From contig NZ_FODC01000003.1 of assembly GCF_900110275.1 (NCBI RefSeq), positions 744,001 through 808,000 of the forward strand: a DNA stretch of 64,000 nucleotides. Reading direction: 5' to 3'. A program made the position numbers and the translations under genes. Positions 26,215 through 33,753 of this stretch are shown here, one piece after another. The DNA comes from Duganella sp. CF517 (GTDB taxonomy: Bacteria; Pseudomonadota; Gammaproteobacteria; Burkholderiales; Burkholderiaceae_D). Below the pieces are notes generated by a model, which made no database searches, had not been told where the DNA came from, and saw nothing but the letters and a program-made list of their open reading frames with translations. Each line of letters begins with the position of its first letter. Position 1 is the first letter of the stretch.

Positions 26215-27240
26215 ATGCAGAAGACAGATAAAGCGGGCCCGCGAGGAAGCCGGGGCTGGATGGCGAGGTGCGTGCTGTGCGCCGCGCTGGCGCTGGCGGC
26301 CCAAGCAGCCACCGGCGCGGCCGCCGGTTCGAATCCCATCATCCGCGACAAATTCACCGCGGATCCCGCGCCGCTGGTGGTCGGCGACACGTTGTACCTG
26401 TACGTGGGGCACGACGAGGCGCAGCGCGACGAGATGTTCAACATGCGCGAGTGGCTGGTGTACTCGACCAAGGACATGCGCACGTGGACCAGCCATGCGC
26501 CCATCATGAACGTGAAGGATTTTAAGTGGGCCAAGGCCGACGCCTGGGCGTCCCAAACCATCGAGAAGAACGGCAAATTCTACTTCTATGCCGCCGTCGA
26601 GCATGACGCCACCAATCCGGGCAAGGCGATCGCGGTGGCGGTATCGGACAAGCCCACCGGCCCGTTCGTCGACGCCCGCGGCTCGGCGCTGGTGACCAAC
26701 GAGATGACGCCCAAGGGCACGCACAGCTGGGAAGACATCGATCCCACCGTGTTCACCGACGACGACGGCACCACGTGGCTGGCGTGGGGCAACCGCCAGT
26801 GCTACATCGCCAAGCTCAAACCCAACATGGTGGAGATCGACGGGCCGATCCAGGAAATCACACCGCCGCACTTCGAGGAAGGCCCGTGGCTGCACAAGCG
26901 CGGCAAGCTCTATTACCTGACCTATGCCTCGCTGGACCGCGCCACGCAGCGCGACGAGCATGTGTCGTATTCGACGGCGCCTTCGATCACCGGCCCGTGG
27001 ACCTATCGCGGCCTGCTGACCGGCTCGGGGAAGTACAGCTTTACGATCCACCCAGGCATCGTCCAGTTCAAGGACAATTGGTATCTGTTCCTGCACAACG
27101 CCACCCTGGCGATCGGCGACATGAACGGCGCGATCGGGCGCCGCGCGGTCACTGTCGAGCACCTTCAATACAACGCGGACGGCACCATGAAAGCGGTGGT
27201 GCAGAGCGACGCCGGCATCAGCGCCCCGCCGGCGCGCTAA
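26215..27240 (+). CDS. Glycoside hydrolase family 43, single-domain, exported
   Basis: The product has 341 residues from the ATG at 26215, chosen because GGAG lies six bases upstream; a TTG-initiated extension is unlikely. A signal peptide is visible (CVLCAALALAAQAATGAAA). The GH43 acids are present: Asp in TADPAP, Asp in DIDPTV and Glu in FEEGPW. Unlike its neighbour at 20376 it stops after the catalytic propeller and has no CBM6-like module. The likely activity is beta-xylosidase or alpha-arabinofuranosidase on oligosaccharides in the periplasm. Sequence similarity to the other GH43 is clear at the N-terminus, so the two are related but distinct enzymes of one pathway. Confidence 0.9.
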   Translation: MQKTDKAGPRGSRGWMARCVLCAALALAAQAATGAAAGSNPIIRDKFTADPAPLVVGDTLYLYVGHDEAQRDEMFNMREWLVYSTKDMRTWTSHAPIMNVKDFKWAKADAWASQTIEKNGKFYFYAAVEHDATNPGKAIAVAVSDKPTGPFVDARGSALVTNEMTPKGTHSWEDIDPTVFTDDDGTTWLAWGNRQCYIAKLKPNMVEIDGPIQEITPPHFEEGPWLHKRGKLYYLTYASLDRATQRDEHVSYSTAPSITGPWTYRGLLTGSGKYSFTIHPGIVQFKDNWYLFLHNATLAIGDMNGAIGRRAVTVEHLQYNADGTMKAVVQSDAGISAPPAR

Positions 27241-27308
27241 GCACGGCAGTCGGACCCGCCCTGTGTTGACGCTGCATTTTCGGCAGAAAGGAACTTTTTA
27301 CGATCAGA

Positions 27309-27500
27309 TTGGTCGAATACGCTGCCACTAAGGCTTATATTGCAGGGTTGCGCGCCTGCACCAAGGTTGATATCGCAGACTTGCGGGCCTCCACCAAGGC
27401 TGAAATTGCTGAAGCGAAGAACGCGATCATCCTGCGGGTGGTCTCTGCGATTTTCATTGCGCAGTTGCTGCCGTCCCTCCTCAAGCTGTTCACTAACTAA
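27309..27500 (+). pseudogene. Remnant of a DUF1640/CCDC90-like coiled-coil membrane protein
   Basis: Sixty-three codons can be read from a TTG. They encode three 11-residue repeats of the form TKAxIAxLRA followed by a C-terminal membrane segment (LRVVSAIFIAQLLPSLLKLF). This matches the end of DUF1640-type proteins, which are usually two to three times longer. An AAGGA sequence lies upstream at 27288-27292, but no proper N-terminal part is present. It is either a truncated remnant or a short version of the protein. It stands alone between the GH43 gene and another small gene. Confidence 0.4.
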
Positions 27501-27651
27501 CCTGACCTTGAGCGGCCGGCGAGCCCTCACGCAGATCCGGTAACACTCATCACCGCTGAGCAACTAGTTACGTGTGCGCGGCGATTAACGTGCGATACCT
27601 AACATACGCGGCCGATCATATCTGGGAAGGTGTATCCAACCGGGAGGTACG

Positions 27652-27861
27652 ATGAAAAACGATCAATCGACGGTTACTACTCAGCCAGAAATGAGGAAAA
27701 ATTCCGACACGACCCACCAAGTCGAACAGGCGCTTAACATTGCCCGCTTGGAGGGTATAGGTCCAGCACTCGATTTCATGCAGCAGGCGGGCGTGGATCG
27801 CCAAGTTGCGGTACGAGTGCTGACAGGACCCGGCTTCCGCCGAAAGTCGCTGCTGCGCTAG
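27652..27861 (+). CDS. Small hypothetical protein
   Basis: The product has 69 residues and starts at an ATG with GGGAGG seven bases upstream, a good ribosome site. The first 25 residues are polar. The rest (VEQALNIARLEGIGPALDFM, then GVDRQVAVRVL) looks like a short helical domain and resembles small conserved proteins of Oxalobacteraceae that I cannot name. No motif gives a function. It stands alone between the DUF1640-like remnant and the histidine kinase gene. Codon use is less GC-biased than in the neighbouring genes. Confidence 0.55.
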   Translation: MKNDQSTVTTQPEMRKNSDTTHQVEQALNIARLEGIGPALDFMQQAGVDRQVAVRVLTGPGFRRKSLLR

Positions 27862-28235
27862 CTGACGCCCCCCAGCACAAGCACGACGACATTTGGCGTC
27901 GGCGCGCCATAACCACCCAGCTGCGCAAAATCCGGCCGAGGCCGAAATCGCTGCGCAAAAGATGCTGCTCCATCGCTGGCGCTCAAAAAAACCGCTGTCG
28001 GCCAACTGCGCTCGTTCGGGCAGCCCAATGTCGGCGCGCGTCGGCCGACCCGCTTTCGACGCGAGATCCAGCCCCGCGAGCGGCCTCTACAGTGACTTTT
28101 TATCGTATCATAAGGGAATGGATGCTTCCACGGCATACGGCCGCGGTCGCAGCAACGCTACCGTTATCGCCCGTCGCCGCAGCGGGAGGGATGCGCCACC
28201 GCTCTCCGGCATTCCCAACGAAAAAGGTTCCACTG
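27862..28235. other. 374-base gap without a recognisable gene
   Basis: No supported coding region is seen here. GCTGCGCAAAA occurs twice in direct orientation, at 27920-27930 and 27950-27960, 30 bases apart. The stretch before 28236 must hold the promoter of the histidine kinase gene. An in-frame upstream extension of the kinase covers 28092-28235 but lacks a ribosome site. Confidence 0.4.
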
Positions 28236-29363
28236 ATGCAAGCGTCGGATCAAGCTACCAGCGAACAGGATTTATCTCGATTGTCGCGGCAAATCCTCGG
28301 GATGCGGGATCTTGTCTTCGCCGAATGGGAAAGCGAAGTCCGGCGCGTGGTCGCCGGCGCCAAGCACGTCCTGCGCCCGATACTCATCAATACACTTCCT
28401 GTTTTTTACGACAACATTGCGGAGGCGCTAAGCCCGGACCATCCACGCCAGCACGCCACCAGCAACAACGACATCGCGGCGGCGCACGGCAACGAACGCG
28501 CCAGGATGACGTCCTACGGGCCCGATCAGATCATCCACGAGTATCAGATTTTTCGGGACGTTTTTTCGCGGGTGGCGGACGCCCAGGGGGTCACGCTGAG
28601 CCGCGCCGAATGGGGCATCGTCAATGCCTCGATCGACTGCGCCGTCCGCGAGGCGGTCAAGAAATTCACCGCGATGCACGACTCGATGCGCCAGCGCGTC
28701 GCCGCGTCGCTGTCGCACGATATGCGCAATCCGCTGTCGGTGATCGTCAACGGCGCCCACGTGTTGACGCTCGGTCCGCCGGCGGAGAAAGCGCAAGGCC
28801 TGGCAGGAAAAATCCTCGATAGCGGCCGGCGCCTGAGCGGAATGATCGAGGAACTGCTCGACGTCCTGAGTTTTCACAAGGGCGAGACCGTTCCGCTCGA
28901 CCTGTCCCGCTTCGATCTCCTTGAGCTCGCCAAGCAAGTGTGCGCGGATGCCAATGTGAGCGACGGTAAATGCTCGGTGGGCGGGTCGCCCCTGGTCGGC
29001 TACTGGTGTGAGAAATCGTTGCGCAGGGCGTTGGAAAATCTGGTCGCAAATGCGATGAAATACGGCGACGGCGCGGAAGTGACCATCAAGGTCGCTGGCG
29101 CCCACGGCCGGATGATGCTGTCCGTGCACAACACGGGCAATCCCATCCCGGCGGAACATCGGACGCGCATTTTCCAGTACCTGTGGCGCCAGGATAGCGC
29201 GCGCGATCAGCGCGGATGGGGTATCGGCCTGCCGTTCGTGCAGTCGGTGGCGGAGAGCCACGGCGGCAGCGTGGCGGTCGACAGCTCATCGGAACAGGGA
29301 ACAACGTTTTTGATCGACCTGCCGGTCGATTGCCGTCCGTTCGTGCCGGACGAGGCGCCCTAG
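28236..29363 (+). CDS. Histidine kinase with RsbRD-like N-terminal domain
   Basis: The product has 375 residues from the ATG at 28236, which has AAAAGG nearby. Residues about 10-150 resemble the RsbRD N-terminal domain (all-helical; HGNERARMTSYGPDQIIHEY is its typical core). The HisKA helix carries SLSHDMRNPLSV with the phospho-acceptor His near residue 158. The ATPase domain shows the N box (ENLVANAMKYGD), the G1 box (QRGWGIGLPFV) and a final GTTFLIDLP strand. No membrane segment is present, so it is cytoplasmic. No response regulator lies next to it, so its partner is encoded elsewhere. Its stop overlaps the stop of the convergent membrane gene. Confidence 0.88.
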   Translation: MQASDQATSEQDLSRLSRQILGMRDLVFAEWESEVRRVVAGAKHVLRPILINTLPVFYDNIAEALSPDHPRQHATSNNDIAAAHGNERARMTSYGPDQIIHEYQIFRDVFSRVADAQGVTLSRAEWGIVNASIDCAVREAVKKFTAMHDSMRQRVAASLSHDMRNPLSVIVNGAHVLTLGPPAEKAQGLAGKILDSGRRLSGMIEELLDVLSFHKGETVPLDLSRFDLLELAKQVCADANVSDGKCSVGGSPLVGYWCEKSLRRALENLVANAMKYGDGAEVTIKVAGAHGRMMLSVHNTGNPIPAEHRTRIFQYLWRQDSARDQRGWGIGLPFVQSVAESHGGSVAVDSSSEQGTTFLIDLPVDCRPFVPDEAP

Positions 29364-30232
29364 GGTCTGGGTTGGGGGACGAGCCCATCTTCCGTCGCGG
29401 CGTTGGACCCGGTCTGGCCCGTCCAGCCGCGCCGTTGCAGGTGGCAAATGCTGGTGCAGAGCAACGCTGGCACAAGCAGATTCAGCACCGGCACCACCAT
29501 CGCCATGAACAGCAGAACACCGAGCATGAAAATGGCGGATCTTTGCGCCGTCGCCAAGTCGCGTCGCTGTTGGTCCGCCACCACCCCTTCGGCCGCCGGC
29601 CCGTACATCCAATGCATATTGAAGGTGATTAGCAGGCGCAGCAGCACGAACATGCTCCAAACCGGGACAAACAGGGCCAGCAGCCCGAGGATGCGCCGGC
29701 CCAGGTCCCAAGCCGTCATCGGCGCGCGCCGCACCGGCACGGTTGGCTGCCACCGCGGATAGCGGCGCGCCACCACGCGCTGTGCGCGCGGCAGCAACTG
29801 CCAGCGTGCCGGCAACTGCAAGGTGCCCAGCACGCCGGCGACGAATACCAGCACGTAGACGACGCTGGCCAAGGCCAGCGCGACCAGCGCCACCTGGGCG
29901 ATGGACATCAGGCTCTGGGCCAAGCCGCCCAGCCCGTGCAAGCTGCCCATATGCGACAGGCTGGCCGGAGCCGACGCCATGCCCGGGCCGAAATCGAGCA
30001 CGCCCAACCCCATCAAGCCGGCCACCGAAACAAGCGAGATGACACCGCTCACTTGCAGGAAAAACGTGCCGAAATGGTAGTACAGCCCGAACCATAGGCC
30101 GACCGCGGCCGTGCTGCACAGCGCCGAGCGCCACCACAGGCCGTCGTGGCGGATATCGCGCAGGCCCATGCCTAGGCACGCCAGCACTTCGCGAAAGGCG
30201 CGATAACGTATCAGGAAGAAGTTTTTGAGCAT
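29360..30232 (-). CDS. EI24-like integral membrane protein
   Basis: The product has 290 residues from the ATG at 30230-30232; a 14-codon extension upstream would run through a terminator hairpin and is unlikely. About six hydrophobic segments are visible. The end (VPVLNLLVPALLCTSICHLQ) resembles EI24/CysZ-like proteins of betaproteobacteria. Such proteins are of uncertain function; CysZ carries sulfate, but similarity here is too weak to claim that. It lies just outside the genomic island, whose displaced tRNA end begins 50 bases upstream of its start codon. The insertion may have changed its promoter. Confidence 0.65.
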   Translation of the reverse strand: MLKNFFLIRYRAFREVLACLGMGLRDIRHDGLWWRSALCSTAAVGLWFGLYYHFGTFFLQVSGVISLVSVAGLMGLGVLDFGPGMASAPASLSHMGSLHGLGGLAQSLMSIAQVALVALALASVVYVLVFVAGVLGTLQLPARWQLLPRAQRVVARRYPRWQPTVPVRRAPMTAWDLGRRILGLLALFVPVWSMFVLLRLLITFNMHWMYGPAAEGVVADQQRRDLATAQRSAIFMLGVLLFMAMVVPVLNLLVPALLCTSICHLQRRGWTGQTGSNAATEDGLVPQPRP

Positions 30233-30234
30233 GA

Positions 30235-30263
30235 AAAAAGGGCCCGCAATTTCTTGCGAGCCC
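30235..30263 (-). terminator. Terminator, probably that of the original tRNA-Val
   Basis: Read on the minus strand, GGGCTCGCAA-GAAA-TTGCGGGCCC forms a hairpin with one mismatch and is followed by TTTTTT. It lies 20 bases after the CCA end of the displaced tRNA-Val half at 30282. That is where the terminator of the intact tRNA would have been before the island inserted. Confidence 0.65.
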
Positions 30264-30281
30264 TCGATCGACAACGTATTC

Positions 30282-30331
30282 TTGGTGGGAACTGCAAGTT
30301 TCGAACTTGCGACCCCTGCAGTGTGACCGCA
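30282..30331 (-). repeat. Displaced 3' half of tRNA-Val: island attachment site (attL)
   Basis: The segment repeats the 3' half of the tRNA-Val gene at 37523-37597, including the CCA end, the T-arm and the anticodon loop. A run of 34 bases (30293-30326) is identical to 37533-37566; one mismatch lies on the CCA side and two at the anticodon-stem side. The D-arm and 5' acceptor strand are missing, so it cannot be a working tRNA. This is the footprint left when an element inserts into a tRNA and restores it with its own copy. Confidence 0.85.
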
Positions 30332-30639
30332 GTCCGAGTGGACATTATAGCACCACCCTGGACATGCCTCTTATAGGAGAAAGCTTGATCGATGTGCGGT
30401 GACGCGCGCCGTCATGCGCTAAAGTCTTACGTACTTTTCGGTACTTTTTCCGTACCTATCTATCCGGTCGAGTTCGCTGATTTCACTGTCATGCGTTCAC
30501 TGCGATGCGGGGAGAAACATTTTTTGGCGCGATGCGATGAGCAGCAAAATTGACACGGTTACCGCGCGTGCGAAGTTGAAGCGCGGCCTAGGTTCATTAA
30601 ATGATAACATTTGATTTCGGATACAACCGGGGTCTTGTT
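30332..30639. other. Non-coding left edge of the island
   Basis: No gene is seen in these 308 bases. Around 30424-30458 there are three GTAC-containing units (ACGTACTTTTC, GGTACTTTTTC, CGTACC) that may be recombination arm sites or a regulatory repeat. The promoter for the first toxin module must lie in the AT-rich part near 30530-30610. Confidence 0.35.
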
Positions 30640-31219
30640 ATGGGCGAAAGAGCCATCATCAGGCAGGGGGACCGCACCTCCCACTGGGGCACGGTGCTTG
30701 AAGGCCATCTGTTTTTAATCATCCATGGCAAGCCAGCCGCCGGCGTGGGCCACAAAGTCCATTGCCCAAGTGCCCCGGCACGATCGTCATCGCTGAAGGC
30801 GCGGCAACCACAACCATGATGGGCATCAACGTCGCCGTTGATGGCATAAGACCTCATGCGGCGCCACGTTGATCGCGTCGCAAATCACCGACACCATTGA
30901 ATACGGTGGCGGCGCTGCGCCAGCAGCCGCCGCGACTCCAGCCGCGCCGGCCGCGAGCGCGGCGCTCGCAGCCATCATCGCAGGCGCCGCCCAAAGGGCC
31001 GCCAAAGTAGAGGACAAGGGCAAATTTGACGAGCAAGTGCGAGTGCTCGACCAGGACGGCGCCCCCATAGCAAACATGCCCTACCACATGACCGACGAAT
31101 CCGGGACCGTCTACAAAGGCCTGACCGACGCTGACGGTTGCTGCGAGCGGGTGCATACCGAGAATGTTCAATCGCTCTCGATCCTGACCGGAGCGCTCGC
31201 GATGGAGAAATGGCAATGA
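30640..31219 (+). pseudogene. PAAR protein with transthyretin-like C-terminal domain, two frameshifts
   Basis: Three consecutive frames together encode one protein. The first (MGERAIIRQGDRTSHWGTVL) is a PAAR start. After about 30768 the sequence continues one frame back (KCPGTIVIAEGAATTTMMGI). After about 30846 it continues one further frame back (TSCGATLIASQITDTIEYGG), then a Pro/Ala linker and a transthyretin-like domain (DEQVRVLDQDGAPIANMPYH, GLTDADGCC). Each break fits loss of one base, the first in a C run. PAAR proteins cap the type VI secretion spike and carry effectors. The end overlaps the start of the effector gene (ATGA), so the pair was once translated together. As it stands it is broken. 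Confidence 0.75.
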
Positions 31220-32103
31220 GCTTCGAATTCAAAACGCCGACCAACGACAAAGCAGGATCGCGCCGCGGGGTGTCCAGCCACCACATGCCGGCGCGGGCGT
31301 TCTTTTTCATCGTGGTCGACGAGGTGGGCAAAGACGGCTTCTTGGTCAGGAAAGTCTATGCCTCCCCCACCAGCCCCTATTTGTCGACCATGAAACTGGC
31401 CCCGCTGGCCCAACTGAGTCAGACCCATCCCGAGACGTATGGGCTGATGCCCAAACAATGGGGCGCTCCGCCAACGGTCGCCGAGCATGTCATGGGCAAC
31501 CACCAGTCCTCTTACGTGTCGTCCAGCTCGATCTTTCCTGAGGGGTCCCCGCGTTTCGATGGAAGATCGGTCTACATCGACATCGCCAAGGCCAAGGCTT
31601 CCGGCGCGCGTCTGGTTTCCACCCAAGAGATCCTCGAGTCCTTGGCGCAATACAAAGCGAAGAATCCCCACCTGGCCAGACGGATCGAGAAGATCGCAAA
31701 GTATGTGCAGGACTTCGACAAGGAAGTGCTTATCCACGGCGAGAAGGTGCCTGCCAAAGCGATCTTCAACGCAAACTCCCTCAAAGTCGCCAAGATAGCC
31801 AACGGAGCTGGACGCGTGGTCCAAGTGCTCGGCATCGTCCTGACCGCTTATGATTTGGAGCAGGCGACGGAAAAATCATTCAAAGCCAAAAGCGTCAAGC
31901 CGATCTCCGCCGAGGTGATCCGCCAAGCGGGCGGGTGGGGCGGCGCGATCGCGGGATTCAAGATAGGCGGCGCCGCTGGCGCGGCGTTGGGCATCGAAAC
32001 TGGGCCCGGCGCCATCCTCACCGGTCTGGTCGGCGGAATCATCGTCGGCACGGCCGGCTACTTCGGCGCCGATTGGGTCGCCGACCACATCGACAAGAAC
32101 TGA
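31216..32103 (+). CDS. Putative type VI effector with glycine-rich membrane-inserting C-terminus
   Basis: The product has 295 residues from the ATG at 31216, which overlaps the stop of the PAAR gene; an ATG two codons earlier is an alternative. The N-terminal half has no motif that I recognise. A helical stretch follows (about 155-205). The last 70 residues contain long Gly/Ala-rich hydrophobic runs (GGWGGAIAGFKIGGAAGAAL and ILTGLVGGIIVGTAGYFGAD) of the glycine-zipper type seen in pore-forming or membrane-disrupting toxins. It is followed seven bases later by a putative immunity gene. Delivery by the type VI system is inferred from the PAAR gene. No secretion genes lie in the window. Confidence 0.7.
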   Translation: MSFEFKTPTNDKAGSRRGVSSHHMPARAFFFIVVDEVGKDGFLVRKVYASPTSPYLSTMKLAPLAQLSQTHPETYGLMPKQWGAPPTVAEHVMGNHQSSYVSSSSIFPEGSPRFDGRSVYIDIAKAKASGARLVSTQEILESLAQYKAKNPHLARRIEKIAKYVQDFDKEVLIHGEKVPAKAIFNANSLKVAKIANGAGRVVQVLGIVLTAYDLEQATEKSFKAKSVKPISAEVIRQAGGWGGAIAGFKIGGAAGAALGIETGPGAILTGLVGGIIVGTAGYFGADWVADHIDKN

Positions 32104-32110
32104 GCGGCCA

Positions 32111-32686
32111 GTGAATATTTTCAAACGCATCGGCGCCGTCCTCGGCGGTTCAAAGCCCATTGACGAGATGGCGCAAGCTTATCCGCAGTCCGCGTTGGAC
32201 CCGGCGCAAGACCTTGCGAACTACCCCGCAAAGGTGTTTTTGGGCGAAAAAAACATCTTCGCTTATCGGTTGGAATTCATGGTTTCCGAACCTGACGCCG
32301 CGCGCGTGGTCCAAACGGTGGGCTCTGAATTTGACTTGCCCAGCCATGCCACGTTTCAGGAGGGTCCGGCAAAAAAAGGCAGCCTTTCGCTGCACTTTTC
32401 TTCGCGGCCCGAGTTCGGCGGAGCGGTGGTGGTCATCGTCACCAATTCCATCCCGCTGCTGAAAAAAATAGACGCATTGGACCTCGCCCCGCCTCCCCCT
32501 TGGGTCGTGTTTCCCGAGGCCGATCCGCTTGCCTTGGGAAGCCTGCAAGGCGCCATGGAGCACTGGTTTGACTGGCTGTTTTTGCCATTTTGGAACTCAG
32601 CCGACCCTGCCACACGTTCGCGCTACGTGGCCAAGCACGGCGCCAGCAAGGAATGGCGGGAGTTCCTAGTGCTGCATGCGCCATGA
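32111..32686 (+). CDS. Putative immunity protein for the glycine-rich effector
   Basis: The product has 191 residues and starts at the GTG/ATG region directly after the effector gene. No signal peptide or obvious membrane segment is present. The sequence looks like a compact alpha/beta domain (YRLEFMVSEPDAARVVQTVG, then SLSLHFSSRPEFGGAVVVIV, then WFDWLFLPFWNS). I do not recognise the family; the role is inferred from position alone, as effector genes are usually followed by their immunity gene. Its stop overlaps the start of a third, truncated gene (ATGA), so the module was at least four genes long. Confidence 0.6.
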   Translation: MNIFKRIGAVLGGSKPIDEMAQAYPQSALDPAQDLANYPAKVFLGEKNIFAYRLEFMVSEPDAARVVQTVGSEFDLPSHATFQEGPAKKGSLSLHFSSRPEFGGAVVVIVTNSIPLLKKIDALDLAPPPPWVVFPEADPLALGSLQGAMEHWFDWLFLPFWNSADPATRSRYVAKHGASKEWREFLVLHAP

Positions 32687-32817
32687 TTCTCACCAAGGCC
32701 GCACAACTCTGTATCCACTCCTCGCGCAAGTCCATGGTGGCCATCTGCGGCGTCGACTTCTTTGAACTGGTTCTCGACACAAAACCTGGTAATCCTCCCA
32801 TTTTTAGAGCGCGCTAA
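32683..32817 (+). pseudogene. 5' fragment of a third gene of module 1, cut by an IS
   Basis: The ATG at 32683 overlaps the immunity gene stop (ATGA). About 35 codons (MILTKAAQLCIHSSRKSMVA and on to LVLDTKP) look like a real protein start. The frame then enters the IS3 end at about 32787 and stops at 32815-32817. The rest of the gene is lost. Its function cannot be told; a second immunity or adaptor protein would fit the position. Confidence 0.5.
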
Positions 32818-32826
32818 AAGTAGAGG

Positions 32827-33197
32827 TTAAGCGGCCAAGGCAAGCTTCTGTTTTGGGGTGATGCCACCAAGTGCCATGTTCGGCCGGTCGTGATTGTAAG
32901 TCCATAGCCATCGGGTTGCAAAATCTTGTATCTCATCGAGCGTGTCGAACAAGTGATGGGCCAGCCAATCGTAGCGCACCGTGCGGTTATAGCGCTCGAC
33001 ATAGGCGTTCTGCTGCGGCTGTCCGGGCTGGATGAAGTCAATGCGGATGCCGCGCCTGGCGGCCCAGGCCAGCGTCACGGCGCTGATGTACTCTGGGCCG
33101 TTATCGCAACGAATGACCAGTGGCTTGCCTCGCCATTCGATGATCCTGTCGAGCGACCGGATCACCCGTCCAGAAGGCAGCGAGAAGTCGACCTCGA
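32827..33197 (-). pseudogene. IS3-family transposase orfB, 3' fragment
   Basis: The translated fragment holds the last 120 or so residues of an IS3 integrase-type transposase: VIRSLDRIIEWRGKPLVIRC with DNGPEY (second catalytic Asp region), IQPGQPQQNAYVERYNRTVR (Glu of the DDE triad) and the usual C-terminal NHDRPNMALGGITPKQKL. The N-terminal half and orfA are missing. The upstream residues of the open frame come from the IS21 terminus and do not belong to the transposase. Confidence 0.8.
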
Positions 33198-33303
33198 TGT
33201 TGATTTGCACCGAAAACTGACCCACTTTGCCGCATAATTTGCACACGAAACTGACCCACGTTTAAGACACAATCCTGCTCATGACATTGAGTGGGGAATT
33301 GGA

Positions 33304-33663
33304 GTGATCGACGTGGCATTACTAGGAATTATTCGACGCTGGCACATTCGTGACCAGGTCCCACTAACAGAAATCGCCAGACGCCTTGGCATTTCAAGAA
33401 ACACCGTCCGACGCTATCTACGCTCGGAAACCACAGAGCCTTCCTATGCGGACAGGCGCTCGCCCAGCGCAATCGACAAGTACGCATTCCAGCTTTCTGG
33501 ACTATTAAAGACCGAGGCGGCCAAATCACGCAAGCAGCGGCGCACTTTAAAGCAGCTTCATGAAGAACTGAGGGAGTTGGGCTTTGAAGGATCTTATGAC
33601 CGGGTCGCGGCGTTCGCGAGGGTATGGCGGGCGGGTCAAACTGACAGGGTCAACTCAGCTAGC
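33304..33663 (+). pseudogene. IS21-family istA transposase, 5' fragment
   Basis: From a GTG start about 120 residues match the beginning of an IS21 IstA: a helix-turn-helix (LTEIARRLGISRNTVRRYLR) and then SYDRVAAFARVWRAGQTDRV. The reading frame continues to 33906, but after about 33663 it no longer looks like a transposase and runs across the end of the convergent DUF3396 gene. The catalytic core and istB are missing. Confidence 0.75.
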
Positions 33664-33753
33664 AAACGCACAGGTCGACAGAGGCGCGCGAAGTCTTTGG
33701 GCGTCAAGCCGCCGCCCCGCTTGCACGTCCAGATGCCATCAAACCCTCACGGT

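Larger units (their letters stand above)
32787..33663. mobile_element. Nested IS3 and IS21 fragments
   Basis: TGGTAATCCTCCC at 32787 looks like the right end of an IS3-family element. The 3' part of its orfB follows on the minus strand. At about 33198 TGTTGATTTGCACC begins an IS21-type end with two terminal repeats containing CTGACCCAC (33205-33225 and 33239-33259), followed by the 5' part of istA. So an IS21 element landed in an IS3 element, and both were then cut. Neither can move by itself. Confidence 0.7.

Noticed and set aside
30282..30331. A second working tRNA gene
   Set aside because: Only the 3' half is present. The D-arm and the 5' acceptor strand cannot be found, and the anticodon stem has mismatches.
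30640..31219. Two separate genes, a short PAAR and a transthyretin-like protein
   Set aside because: Reading the intermediate frame joins the PAAR halves with all the expected motifs, so one gene with two one-base losses explains the data better.
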